A DNA stretch of 64,000 bases from Mycobacterium nebraskense (GTDB lineage: Bacteria > Actinomycetota > Actinomycetes > Mycobacteriales > Mycobacteriaceae). The stretch is from positions 22,704-86,703 of the forward strand of contig NZ_LQPH01000037.1 in assembly GCF_002102255.1 (NCBI RefSeq), written 5' to 3'. The position numbers and the translations under genes were made by a program. The notes beneath the pieces are model-generated. The model was not told where the DNA came from. It saw nothing but the letters and a program-made list of their open reading frames with translations, and searched no databases. Below are positions 44,686 through 52,573 of this stretch, piece by piece (the first letter of the stretch is position 1; each line of letters starts with the position of its first letter).

Positions 44686-46634
44686 AATGGGTGACCTACC
44701 TTGACGCCGATGGTGAACGCACCGGGGTGCTCTCCGGCGACGCCATCTACGCGATGCCCGCGGGCGTGACGCTGCTCGACCTAATCGGCCGCGGCGCCGA
44801 CGGGTTGCGCGCGGCCGGCGAGGACGCGCTGCGTGCCCCGGCGGCGACAGTGCCCCTGGGTGCGGTGCGGCTCTTGGCGCCGATCCCGCGCCCGCCGTCC
44901 ATTCGCGACTCGCTGTGCTTTCTGGATCACATGCGCAACTGCCAGGCCGCGCTGGGTGCCGGGCGCATGCTCGCCGACACGTGGTATCGCATACCGGCGT
45001 TTTATTTCGCCTGCCCGGCAACGGTTTTGGGTCCCTACGACGACGCCCCCACCGCACCCGGAAGCGCTTGGCAGGACTTCGAATTGGAGATCGCCGCGGT
45101 CATCGGAGCCGGCGGGCGGAACCTTTCGGTCGACGAAGCCGAACGGGCCATCATCGGCTATACGATCTTCAACGACTGGTCCGCGCGCGACCTGCAGCAG
45201 ATGGAAAGCCAGCTGGGGATCGGGCAGGGCAAGGGTAAAGACAGCGGCGTCACTCTGGGCCCGTACCTGGTGACCCCCGACGAGCTCGAGCCGTATCGCC
45301 GGGACGGCAGGCTTGACCTGCGGGTGACCGCCCTGGTCAACGACGCGGTGATCGGGTCGGGGTCGACCGCCCAAATGGATTGGAGTTTCGGCGAAGTCAT
45401 CTCCTACGCCTCGCGCGGCGTGACGCTCGCCCCCGGCGACGTCATCGGCTCCGGCACCGTGCCAACCTGCACGCTGGTCGAGCACCTGAACCCGACGGCG
45501 CTGGACTCGTTTCCCGGCTGGCTGCACGACGGCGACGTCGTCACACTCCAGGTCGAGGGACTCGGGGAGACCCGGCAAACAGTGCGCGCCAGCGCCGCAC
45601 CGCAGCCGTTGGCGCCCCGGCCCAATCCGGACGCCGCGCCCAGCGCTCGGCGGGTGAACCGGGCGCCCGCCAAGGTGCCCTACACCCGCGGCCTGCACGA
45701 GGTCGCCGACCGGGTGTGGGCGTGGACGCTGCCGGACGGGGGCTACGGGTGGAGCAACGCCGGGCTGGTCGCCGGCGACGGGGCGTCCCTGCTCGTCGAC
45801 ACCCTGTTCGATCTGGCGTTGACCCGCGAAATGCTCACCGCCATGCGGGATATCACCTCGTTGGCACCCATCACCGACGCGCTGATCACCCACTCCAACG
45901 GCGACCACACCCACGGCAACCAACTGCTCGACGCCTCGGTGCGGATCATCGCCGCGCAGGGCACCGCCGAGGAGATCGCGCACGGGATGGCACCAGAGAT
46001 GCTGGCGATGGCGCAGACCGCGAACCTCGGCCCGGTCGCGACCCCCTACACGCGAGACCGCTTCGGGCACTTCGACTTCAGCGGCATCACGGTGCGCAAC
46101 GCCGGTCAGACCTTTGACCGCGAGCTGACCATCGAGGTGGGTGGGCGGCGCGTCGACCTATTGAACCTGGGGCCCGCGCACACCGCCGCGGATTCCGTGG
46201 TACACGTGCCCGACGCGGGAGTGCTCTTCGGCGGCGACCTGCTGTTCATCGGCTGCACCCCCATCGTGTGGGCCGGCCCGATCGCCAACTGGATCGCCGC
46301 GTGCGACGCGATGATCGCGCTCGACGCGCCGACCGTGGTGCCCGGCCATGGGCCCGTCAGCGATCCGGACGGAATCCGCGCGGTCCGTGGGTATCTCGCG
46401 CATGTCTCCGAACAGGCCGAGGCCGCCTACCGCCGGGGGCTGACGTGGTCCGAGGCGGCCGACACCATCGACCTCGGCGAGTATGCGACCTGGCTGGATG
46501 CGGAGCGCGTCGTCGTCAACGTCTATCAGCGTTACCGCGAACTCGACCCCGACACCCCGCAGCTGGAGGTCATGGCCCTACTGGTGATGCAGGCCGAGTG
46601 GCTGGCCAAGCGGGGCGCCGAGTGTGGGCCCTAA
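44682..46634 (+). CDS. FAH-family hydrolase/isomerase fused to metallo-beta-lactamase domain (Rv0939-like)
   Basis: 650 residues. N-terminal 300: fumarylacetoacetate-hydrolase fold (IRDSLCFLDHMRNC; DFELEIAAVIGAGGRNL; IIGYTIFNDWSARDLQQME; GDVIGSGTVPT). C-terminal 320: metallo-beta-lactamase fold with the metal motif DALITHSNGDHTHGNQLL, where Asn replaces the second His of HxHxDH, then NLGPAHTAADSVV and VPGHGPVSD. Probably two steps of an aromatic or keto-acid breakdown route. Coupled to ligD by a 4-bp overlap, as in M. tuberculosis. Confidence 0.88.
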   Translation: MKWVTYLDADGERTGVLSGDAIYAMPAGVTLLDLIGRGADGLRAAGEDALRAPAATVPLGAVRLLAPIPRPPSIRDSLCFLDHMRNCQAALGAGRMLADTWYRIPAFYFACPATVLGPYDDAPTAPGSAWQDFELEIAAVIGAGGRNLSVDEAERAIIGYTIFNDWSARDLQQMESQLGIGQGKGKDSGVTLGPYLVTPDELEPYRRDGRLDLRVTALVNDAVIGSGSTAQMDWSFGEVISYASRGVTLAPGDVIGSGTVPTCTLVEHLNPTALDSFPGWLHDGDVVTLQVEGLGETRQTVRASAAPQPLAPRPNPDAAPSARRVNRAPAKVPYTRGLHEVADRVWAWTLPDGGYGWSNAGLVAGDGASLLVDTLFDLALTREMLTAMRDITSLAPITDALITHSNGDHTHGNQLLDASVRIIAAQGTAEEIAHGMAPEMLAMAQTANLGPVATPYTRDRFGHFDFSGITVRNAGQTFDRELTIEVGGRRVDLLNLGPAHTAADSVVHVPDAGVLFGGDLLFIGCTPIVWAGPIANWIAACDAMIALDAPTVVPGHGPVSDPDGIRAVRGYLAHVSEQAEAAYRRGLTWSEAADTIDLGEYATWLDAERVVVNVYQRYRELDPDTPQLEVMALLVMQAEWLAKRGAECGP

Positions 46635-46685
46635 GGATGATTGGTGCCGTGGGCATAGGCCCCACGCTCGGTGGCTGAGAGCGGG

Positions 46686-47603
46686 CTAAAGCCGTACGGC
46701 CCGCACGAACCTGATGGTGGTGGCCGGAACCTGTTGCGCGGCCTGCCCCAACTCCGGCAGCCCCGCGGCGGAGAACAGATCGGTGAGCCGGGATTCGGTG
46801 GTATGCCAACCGTTTTCGTGCAGATGCGCGGCGACGTCGGTGTGCTCGCCGGGGTACGTCAAGCTGGTGAGGTCCATCTCGAGGCCCTGCCGTCGCCACC
46901 CCTCGGTCATGAGCCGGGCCTGTTCCTGGGCCTCCGGCGAGGCCCCGATCACCGTTCCGTAGTCGGCGGCGAACCGGCTGCCCTCGGCGGACAGCGGGAT
47001 GATGGAGTCCAACAGCCGAACCTCGGCCTCCGGCGGGAGCCACCCGATGAGCACCCCCTCGGCGAGCCACGCCGTGGGATGAGCCGGATCGAAGCCCGCT
47101 GCCTGTAGCGCCGCCGGCCAATCCTCGCGTAGATCGATTCCCACCGTGCGAAGCTCGGCGGTGGGCGCCGCCCCGATCGCCGACATCGTCGCCGTCTTGA
47201 ACGCGATCACCTCGGGCTGATCGATCTCGTACACCGTCGTCCCGATCGGCCAGCGCAGCCGGTAGGCGCGGGAATCCAGCCCCGACGCCACGATCACCAC
47301 CTGGAGCAGCCCGGCCAGGCCGGCTGCGGCGAAGTAGTCGTCGAAATACCGGGCGCGGGCGGCAAACGTGTCGACCATCCGGTGAAAACCGACGGCCTTC
47401 TCGAGGTCGTCGGGATCCAGTTCGCCGCTGGCCAGCTTGGTGAACACGTCCAATCCGACGGCACGCACCAGTGGCTCGGCGAAGTCGTCCGTGACGACCG
47501 GCTGCGGACGCTTGCTCGCGGCGGCCCGGGCGGCGGCGACCATGGTGGCCGTCGCTCCCACGCTATTGGCCAGGTCCCAGCTGTCACCTTCGGTTCGTGC
47601 CAT
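46686..47603 (-). CDS. SAM-dependent methyltransferase, mycobacterial TIGR00027-type
   Basis: 305 residues from ATG 47603 ([20 protein letters not shown]); an open extension to 47933 is not protein-like and crosses the promoter of the divergent gene. Motif I reads [17 protein letters not shown], and the motif following beta2 [13 protein letters not shown]. This family, expanded in mycobacteria (leucine carboxyl methyltransferase-like), methylates unknown acceptors, some in lipid or polyketide paths. No such gene is at this place in M. tuberculosis as I recall. Confidence 0.88.
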   Translation of the reverse strand: MARTEGDSWDLANSVGATATMVAAARAAASKRPQPVVTDDFAEPLVRAVGLDVFTKLASGELDPDDLEKAVGFHRMVDTFAARARYFDDYFAAAGLAGLLQVVIVASGLDSRAYRLRWPIGTTVYEIDQPEVIAFKTATMSAIGAAPTAELRTVGIDLREDWPAALQAAGFDPAHPTAWLAEGVLIGWLPPEAEVRLLDSIIPLSAEGSRFAADYGTVIGASPEAQEQARLMTEGWRRQGLEMDLTSLTYPGEHTDVAAHLHENGWHTTESRLTDLFSAAGLPELGQAAQQVPATTIRFVRAVRL

Positions 47604-47679
47604 GGTTTCTCCTTCGATGTGGCGGCCAAACCACGGTATGCCCCGTCGGTGGACATCCGCGTCGCCTACGGTTCCTCCT

Positions 47680-48486
47680 ATGCCCGCAGTGGAATTGGAA
47701 ACCCTCGAAGACGACATCGCCCGCATCACCCTGAACCGGCCCGAGCGCCTCAATGCCATCGACGGATCGCTGATCGACGGCGTGGACCATGCCCTGGACG
47801 TGCTCAGCGGCGGCGAGTTCAGGGCCGCGATCCTGACTGGCGCCGGGCGTGGATTTTGCGCCGGGGCCGATTTGAGTGGCACCGGCGAGCCGTGGACCAA
47901 GCCCAGGCCGTCAACCCCGCCGTTCAAAGTCAACTACGACTCCCAGGTTCGCCTGGCCGACCTGTTCACCCGGATCTACGAGCTGCCCATTCCGGTGGTT
48001 GCCGCGGTCAACGGCGTGGCCGTCGGCGGAGGGCTGGCGTTCGCGCTGGTCTCCGATATCCGCGTCGCCTCCGAGCAGGCCCGGTTCGGGTCGGCGTTCA
48101 TCAAGGCGGGCTTCTCGTCGATGGACATGGGCACCAGCTACCTGCTGCCGAAAATCGTCGGCGCGGGCGTGGCGCGCGAACTCATGCTGACCGGCCGCAT
48201 CATCGACGCGGCCGAGGCCTACCGCATCAAGCTGGTGCACGAGGTCGTCGCACCGGATGACCTGATGTCGACCGCCCTGCGCAAAGCCCGCGAGATCGCC
48301 GAGAATAACGCCTACGGCGTGTGGCAGACCAAGATCGGCCTCAACGCGGCGCTGGACGCGCCCAGTTTGCGGCACGCCATCGAGATCGAGAACCGCACCC
48401 AGATCCTCAGCGGTTTCACCAACAATCCGGCCGAGGCGGCCCGGGCACACCGGGAGAAGCGGGCTCCGAAGTGGGATCCGCTGTGA
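47680..48486 (+). CDS. Enoyl-CoA hydratase/isomerase family protein
   Basis: 268 residues from ATG 47680 ([20 protein letters not shown]); the longer frame from 47437 is antisense to the methyltransferase. Crotonase motifs: [55 protein letters not shown]. The usual hydratase Glu positions are occupied by S/D residues, so isomerase or other crotonase chemistry is possible. Divergent from the methyltransferase across a 76-bp gap. Confidence 0.86.
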   Translation: MPAVELETLEDDIARITLNRPERLNAIDGSLIDGVDHALDVLSGGEFRAAILTGAGRGFCAGADLSGTGEPWTKPRPSTPPFKVNYDSQVRLADLFTRIYELPIPVVAAVNGVAVGGGLAFALVSDIRVASEQARFGSAFIKAGFSSMDMGTSYLLPKIVGAGVARELMLTGRIIDAAEAYRIKLVHEVVAPDDLMSTALRKAREIAENNAYGVWQTKIGLNAALDAPSLRHAIEIENRTQILSGFTNNPAEAARAHREKRAPKWDPL

Positions 48487-48502
48487 CGCCGCGCTTGCGA
48501 CC
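48487..48502. repeat. Partial copy of the 56-bp repeat found near pgi
   Basis: CGCCGCGCTTGCGACC is the exact complement of sixteen bases (GGTCGCAAGCGCGGCG) of the tandem repeat at 63805-63922. It lies in the 21-bp gap between convergent genes. Confidence 0.5.
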
Positions 48503-48507
48503 GCCGC

Positions 48508-49374
48508 TTAGACCTTCGCGATCACGTTCTCGGCGAACATCTCTAGGTTGCGGATCTTGTTCTCCAGCGGCTCGGTGTCCTTGCCCTTGATGTAGGGGAT
48601 GCGGAAGCCGACGATGGCGTCGGTGACGCCCTTGTCTTCGAGCCGTTTGATGCCGTCCACCGTGTAGGCGTCGGTCGAGATGACGTGAATCTGGAACGGT
48701 CCGGTCTTGCCGGCTTCTTCGCGATACCGCTTGAGCTTGGCGATGAGTCCGTCGAGTTCTTCGGGGTCGCCGCCGCCGTGCATCCAGCCGTCCAGCCGGG
48801 CCGCGCGGCGCAGCGCCGCGTCGGCATGCCCGCCGATCAAGACCGGGATCGGTTGGGTGGGAGCCGGTGTCATCTTGGTCTTGGGGATGTCATAGAACTC
48901 GCCGTGGAATTCGAAGTAGTCGCCGCTGGTGAGCCCCTGGATGATTTCGATGCATTCGTCCATGCGCTTGCCGCGCTTGGCGAATGGGACGCCCAGCAGT
49001 TCGTAGTCCTCCGGCCACGGGCTGGTGCCGACGCCGAAGCCCACCCGGTTGTTGGTCAGCGCGGCCAACGAACCGATCTGCTTGGCCACCAGCGCTGGCG
49101 GCCGGATGGGCAGCTTGAGGACGAAGAAGTTGAAGTGCAGCTTCGTCGTCACTGCGCCCAATGCCGCTGTCAGCACGAAGGTTTCGATGAACTCCTTGCC
49201 GTCCAGGAACTCGCGGTCGCCGTCGGGCGTGTAGGGGTACTTCGAGTCGGACTCAAAGGGGTAGGCGATGCTGTCGGCGATCGTCATGGCGTGGTATCCC
49301 GCCGCTTCGGCCGCCTGGGCCAGCGGGATGTAGTACCGATGGTCGGTCATCGCCTCCGCGTAGGTGAACCGCAC
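48508..49374 (-). CDS. LLM-class F420-dependent oxidoreductase (Rv0940c-like)
   Basis: 288 residues. Luciferase-like barrel: MRFTYAEAMTDHRYYIPLAQ, LAALTNNRVGFGVGTSPWPE, IPVLIGGHADAALRRAARLD. Likely uses F420 or FMN to reduce or hydroxylate an unknown substrate. A site matching the KstR motif is 39-52 bp before its ATG, linking it to cholesterol or lipid catabolism by inference. Confidence 0.88.
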   Translation of the reverse strand: MRFTYAEAMTDHRYYIPLAQAAEAAGYHAMTIADSIAYPFESDSKYPYTPDGDREFLDGKEFIETFVLTAALGAVTTKLHFNFFVLKLPIRPPALVAKQIGSLAALTNNRVGFGVGTSPWPEDYELLGVPFAKRGKRMDECIEIIQGLTSGDYFEFHGEFYDIPKTKMTPAPTQPIPVLIGGHADAALRRAARLDGWMHGGGDPEELDGLIAKLKRYREEAGKTGPFQIHVISTDAYTVDGIKRLEDKGVTDAIVGFRIPYIKGKDTEPLENKIRNLEMFAENVIAKV

Positions 49375-49412
49375 GTCATCTGCCTTCCTGGAAACCGGAC
49401 GTCACACGAGAT

Positions 49413-49426
49413 TAGAACGTGTTCTA
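49413..49426 (-). promoter_or_regulatory. KstR-type operator match before the Rv0940c-like gene
   Basis: TAGAACGTGTTCTA is a perfect palindrome and matches TnnAACnnGTTnnA at all fixed positions, 39 bp from the start codon. This is the form expected for the cholesterol-catabolism repressor KstR; binding is not shown by sequence alone. Confidence 0.62.
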
Positions 49427-49463
49427 GTTCTACCCGTCCTTGGGTTCCCAGCACAACAAGGCG

Positions 49464-50231
49464 TCAGAGCTGGTTCTCGGGCCCGATGACCGCCCACACC
49501 GTCTTGCCGGCCGAGGTGGGAGTGCTGCCCCAGGTGCGTGACAGCGCGTCGACGATCGCCAGGCCGGAGACGTCGATGCCGGCCGCCGGCGACGGCAGCC
49601 GCAGCGCCGGGGCGTGGCTGCTGTCGGACACCGCGATGGTCGCCGTCGCGCCATGGCTCTCGATCCGCATCACGGGAACGCTCGCGGTGTGTTCCAGCAC
49701 GTTCTCGACGAAGACGTTGACCACCACCAGCGCGACTGGGATGAGCGTGGATTGTGACCAGGCGGTGAGCCACTCGCGGACCAGGCGGCGTGACTCGCGC
49801 AGGCTGGTCAGGTCGGCGGGCAGCGGTGCGTCGGCGCGACGCACGGCGCGCCGGCTCTGCTGACTGAGCGCCTTCATCGCCGCCTTCTCGGTCGAGTACA
49901 CCGGCATGAAGTAGGCGACGCCGCTGCGGGTGATCGCCTCGCGTGTCCCGCGGTGCGCGCAGACCAACACGATCGGAACGTTGGGATTGCTGCGAACCTG
50001 CCAGTGCGCGCCGATGAAGGTCGACCACGCCAATTCGGCGAGCACCTTCAGCGCGGAAATGTTGACGATGACGGCGGCGGGCTCGTCCAGCGTGGCCTGC
50101 AAGATGTGGTCGCGGAGCGCCGCTGAGTTGGTGGTGTCGAGAACACCGTCGACGGTCAGGATCGTCACCTGTTGATCCGTCCGCGTCTCGACGGCCAGCG
50201 AGCTGGGGGACTCAGCTACCGAACTCGCCAC
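49464..50231 (-). CDS. STAS domain-anti-sigma-kinase (HATPase) fusion (Rv0941c-like)
   Basis: 255 residues. The N-terminal 115 residues form a STAS (anti-sigma-antagonist) domain: TILTVDGVLDTTNSAALRDH and VIVNISALKVLAELAWSTFI, where the phospho-acceptor Ser region reads LAELAWST. The C-terminal half is an HATPase-c-like domain with the N-box VVNVFVENVLEHT. A protein with both antagonist and kinase-like parts may act as a self-contained partner-switch regulator of an alternative sigma factor. The target is unknown. Confidence 0.8.
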   Translation of the reverse strand: MASSVAESPSSLAVETRTDQQVTILTVDGVLDTTNSAALRDHILQATLDEPAAVIVNISALKVLAELAWSTFIGAHWQVRSNPNVPIVLVCAHRGTREAITRSGVAYFMPVYSTEKAAMKALSQQSRRAVRRADAPLPADLTSLRESRRLVREWLTAWSQSTLIPVALVVVNVFVENVLEHTASVPVMRIESHGATATIAVSDSSHAPALRLPSPAAGIDVSGLAIVDALSRTWGSTPTSAGKTVWAVIGPENQL

Positions 50232-50686
50232 GGCGACCCTTTCCCTTCAGGGGCCTATCGTGTCGGGGTGCCCGGATACCACCCGGCGGGGTCGAACACG
50301 GAGGGGACGCCGCAATCCGGAGTCCCGGCCGATTCCTGTCGTCCGGTTCCATCACCGCTCCTCGAATTACCGCCGGGCCAACTGCTTGAGTATCCGCTCT
50401 CAGCGGCAAAAGTCTAATTCGGAAAGCGCAGCCCACAGGGGTCATGTCCCCGGCGCACACCAAAGGCGGCGCGGTATGAGTGAGGCGCGTGCCAGTCCCC
50501 ACCCGTTCGAGGCCCCCGCCTCTACCGCGCCGAACATAATGTTCGAATCCGCTGCGCAGCACGCGCACCCCCCGGGGTTACCACGTTCCGGGCACCCCCA
50601 AACAGCTCGTGGAGGCGGAGTCGTTCGCCAGCACGGATGCATCGGCGTCGGTTGCACCTGTCGATGGAAGGAAGGAGAGTGGGTGG
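50232..50686. other. 455-bp region upstream of arsM
   Basis: Divergent promoter region between the STAS-HATPase gene and arsM. No ArsR gene or convincing ORF. It contains the palindrome at 50531. M. tuberculosis annotates a short hypothetical (Rv0942) near here; I see no clear equivalent. Confidence 0.45.
50531..50545. promoter_or_regulatory. Perfect palindrome upstream of arsM
   Basis: CGAACATAATGTTCG has 7-bp arms around one base, 141 bp before arsM. The GAACAT/ATGTTC halves resemble ArsR/SmtB-family operators; it differs from the mycobacterial SOS box by the five-base spacer. Regulator unknown. Confidence 0.45.
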
Positions 50687-51484
50687 ATGACCGGCGAACA
50701 CAACGAGCTGCGTGATCAGGTCCGGGCGAGCTACGCCGCCGCGGCCGCCGCGGCGCGTAGCGGTGACACCAACAGCGACGTCCTCACCGCGGCGAGCTGC
50801 GGCGGGTCAAGCGATTCGGCCGATACTGGCACCGTCTTCGGCGCCGGGATGTACGGCGCCGACGAGCAATCCGAGATTCCCGCCCAAGCGCTCGCGGCCA
50901 GCCTCGGCTGCGGCAACCCGACCGCGGTCGCTGATCTGCATCCGGGTGAACGTGTGCTTGACCTGGGTTCTGGCGGCGGCATCGACGTGCTGCTGTCGGC
51001 GCGCCGGGTCGGCCCGCAGGGGTTTGCTTACGGCGTCGACATGACCGACGAGATGCTGGCCCTGGCCGAGGAGAACAAAGCCAAGGCCGGTGTCACCAAC
51101 GTCGAGTTCCGCAAGGGCGCCATCGAGGACATCCCGCTGCCCGACGCCGCCGTTGACGTCGTGATCTCCAACTGTGTGATCAACCTGTCGGCCGACAAAC
51201 CGGCGGTGCTCGCCGAGATGTTCCGCGTCCTGGTCCCCGGTGGACGCATCGGGATCTCCGACGTTGTCGCCGAAGGCCACCTCAGCGCGGCCGAGCGCGT
51301 CGAACGCGGCTCCTACGTCGGCTGCATCGCCGGAGCGTTGTCTAAGCAGGAGTACCTCGACGGGCTGGCCGCAGCCGGATTCACCGATGCGTCAATCATG
51401 TTCACCCACGAAGTCGCCGACGGAATGCACGGAGCGATCATCCGCGCGACTAAACCGAGCACATCCTTCCAACCAGTCGGGTAA
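50687..51484 (+). CDS. arsM: Arsenite S-adenosylmethionine methyltransferase ArsM
   Basis: 265 residues from ATG 50687, SD GGAAGGAGAG nine bases upstream. SAM motif VLDLGSGGGIDVLLSARRVG. The three cysteines that bind As(III) in ArsM are all present: Cys38 (TAASCGGS), Cys163 (ISNCVINLSADK) and Cys213 (SYVGCIAGA). Converts arsenite to methylated, volatile or oxidisable forms, giving detoxification in the cytosol. No arsR, arsB or acr3 gene is adjacent, so it stands alone. Confidence 0.93.
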   Translation: MTGEHNELRDQVRASYAAAAAAARSGDTNSDVLTAASCGGSSDSADTGTVFGAGMYGADEQSEIPAQALAASLGCGNPTAVADLHPGERVLDLGSGGGIDVLLSARRVGPQGFAYGVDMTDEMLALAEENKAKAGVTNVEFRKGAIEDIPLPDAAVDVVISNCVINLSADKPAVLAEMFRVLVPGGRIGISDVVAEGHLSAAERVERGSYVGCIAGALSKQEYLDGLAAAGFTDASIMFTHEVADGMHGAIIRATKPSTSFQPVG

Positions 51485-51498
51485 CACACGCCGCTCGC

Positions 51499-51699
51499 TT
51501 AGCGAGTCTGAGCTGGGGGCTTGTCGGTGAAAGTAGTTACGTCTAGTAATTTCCTAGGCACCTCCGCGAGCCAGGGCCGTTGGGCCTTGGACTCGCAGGC
51601 GATGCCGTCGTTGTCCCGGTCCAGCTTGGGCCGGTAGGCGTGGTCGCCCTTCGGAAATGTCGGACCGGCCGTCCTTGCCTCCGGTTGAACGGCCTTCAA
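51499..51699 (-). CDS. Small excalibur-domain protein, possibly truncated
   Basis: 66 residues from a TTG at 51699, with an in-frame stop three codons before. The excalibur calcium-binding signature PKGDHAYRPKLDRDNDGIAC is clear, but the cysteine that normally precedes it is missing (KAVQPEARTAGPT), and there is no signal peptide, whereas excalibur proteins are usually exported. It may be the tail of a larger decayed gene. Confidence 0.5.
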   Translation of the reverse strand: MKAVQPEARTAGPTFPKGDHAYRPKLDRDNDGIACESKAQRPWLAEVPRKLLDVTTFTDKPPAQTR

Positions 51700-51900
51700 G
51701 CTCGGCGGCTAACGCACGAAATAGGGCGGGGCAGCACAGCAGTCAGCCCGGCAGCGGAGTAGGGTGGCGGCCGCGGTTGGGAGACGCTAAAAACCACCCC
51801 CAGGTGCATCGCGGATAGACAGCTGGACGGCATCAGATTTCAAGCCTGGCTGTACGAGAAGTCCGAGCGTCTCAGTCAATCCCTGCCACAGGAAGAAATC

Positions 51901-52077
51901 ATGCCCACCGTTGAGGCGCAGCTCCGCCAGGACTTGCGCACCTACGCCGCCGAGTTACGGCAACTTGCCTACACCCTGCCCGACGGTGTGGGCGAGCACG
52001 ATCTGCTTCGATTGTCTGGTCGGATGCGCGCTAGTGCCGATCACGTGGAGCGTCAGCGGAGCGTTAATCATGGCTGA
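51901..52077 (+). CDS. 58-residue ORF overlapping the rbpA-like gene
   Basis: ATG 51901 has SD AGGAAG six bases upstream. Product MPTVEAQLRQDLRTYAAELR, then QLAYTLPDGVGEHDLLRLSG, ends ERQRSVNHG; helical and charged, no known family. Its stop (52077) lies 8 bp inside the rbpA-like gene, so translation is probably coupled. The in-frame sequence before the ATG (FQAWLYEKSERLSQSLPQEE) also looks like protein, so a longer ancestral form is possible. Confidence 0.5.
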   Translation: MPTVEAQLRQDLRTYAAELRQLAYTLPDGVGEHDLLRLSGRMRASADHVERQRSVNHG

Positions 52078-52411
52078 TCGCGTCATGAGAGGCAGTCGCC
52101 TCGGGTCCGTGAGCTACGAGACTGACCGCAACCACGACCTAGCGCCACGTCAGGTCGCGCGGTATCGGACCGCGAACGGCGGGGAGTTCGAGGTCCCCTT
52201 TGCCGACGACGCTGAGATCCCCGGCACCTGGCTGTGCCGCAACGGGATGGAGGGCACCCTGATCGAGGGTGGTCACCCGGCCGAACCCAAGAAGGTCAAG
52301 GTGCCGCGCACGCACTGGGACATGCTGCGGGAACGCCGCTCGATCGAGGAACTCGACGAACTGCTCAAGGAACGCCTCGAGATCATCAAGTCACGCCGCC
52401 GCGGCAGCTAG
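52070..52411 (+). CDS. RbpA-like RNA-polymerase-binding protein (paralogue)
   Basis: 113 residues. Nearly the whole RbpA pattern is present: MADRVMRGSRLGSVSYETDR, APRQVARYRTANGGEFEVPF, GTWLCRNGMEGTLIEGG, then the basic linker (PKKVKVPRTHWDML) and the sigma-interaction helix (RRSIEELDELLKERLEIIKS). RbpA binds primary sigma factors and stabilises open promoter complexes. In M. tuberculosis the single rbpA is Rv2050, far from this region, so this is likely a second copy. ATG 52070 is chosen because the motif begins there; the longer open frame from 51911 is the other gene in another frame. Confidence 0.85.
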   Translation: MADRVMRGSRLGSVSYETDRNHDLAPRQVARYRTANGGEFEVPFADDAEIPGTWLCRNGMEGTLIEGGHPAEPKKVKVPRTHWDMLRERRSIEELDELLKERLEIIKSRRRGS

Positions 52412-52573
52412 CTTAGCTACCGGCCGGGGTCACGAACCTCGGGCCCCAAGCCAACGGGGTGGAGTTGTCAACCGCCGATTCACAATGATGCCGGGGGAGT
52501 TTCCAGTTAGGGCTTGACGAGGCACCTGGAATGCGCGGGAAAAGCAGCGCGATGAGCAGGGGGAAGGTGACGG

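Noticed and set aside
50531..50545. LexA/SOS box
   Set aside because: The mycobacterial box has a four-base spacer (TCGAAC-N4-GTTCGA); here the spacer is five and the first base is C.
50260..50715. Plus-strand ORF upstream of arsM
   Set aside because: Arg/Ser/Pro-rich, no SD or motif, and crosses the palindrome; not like a real gene.
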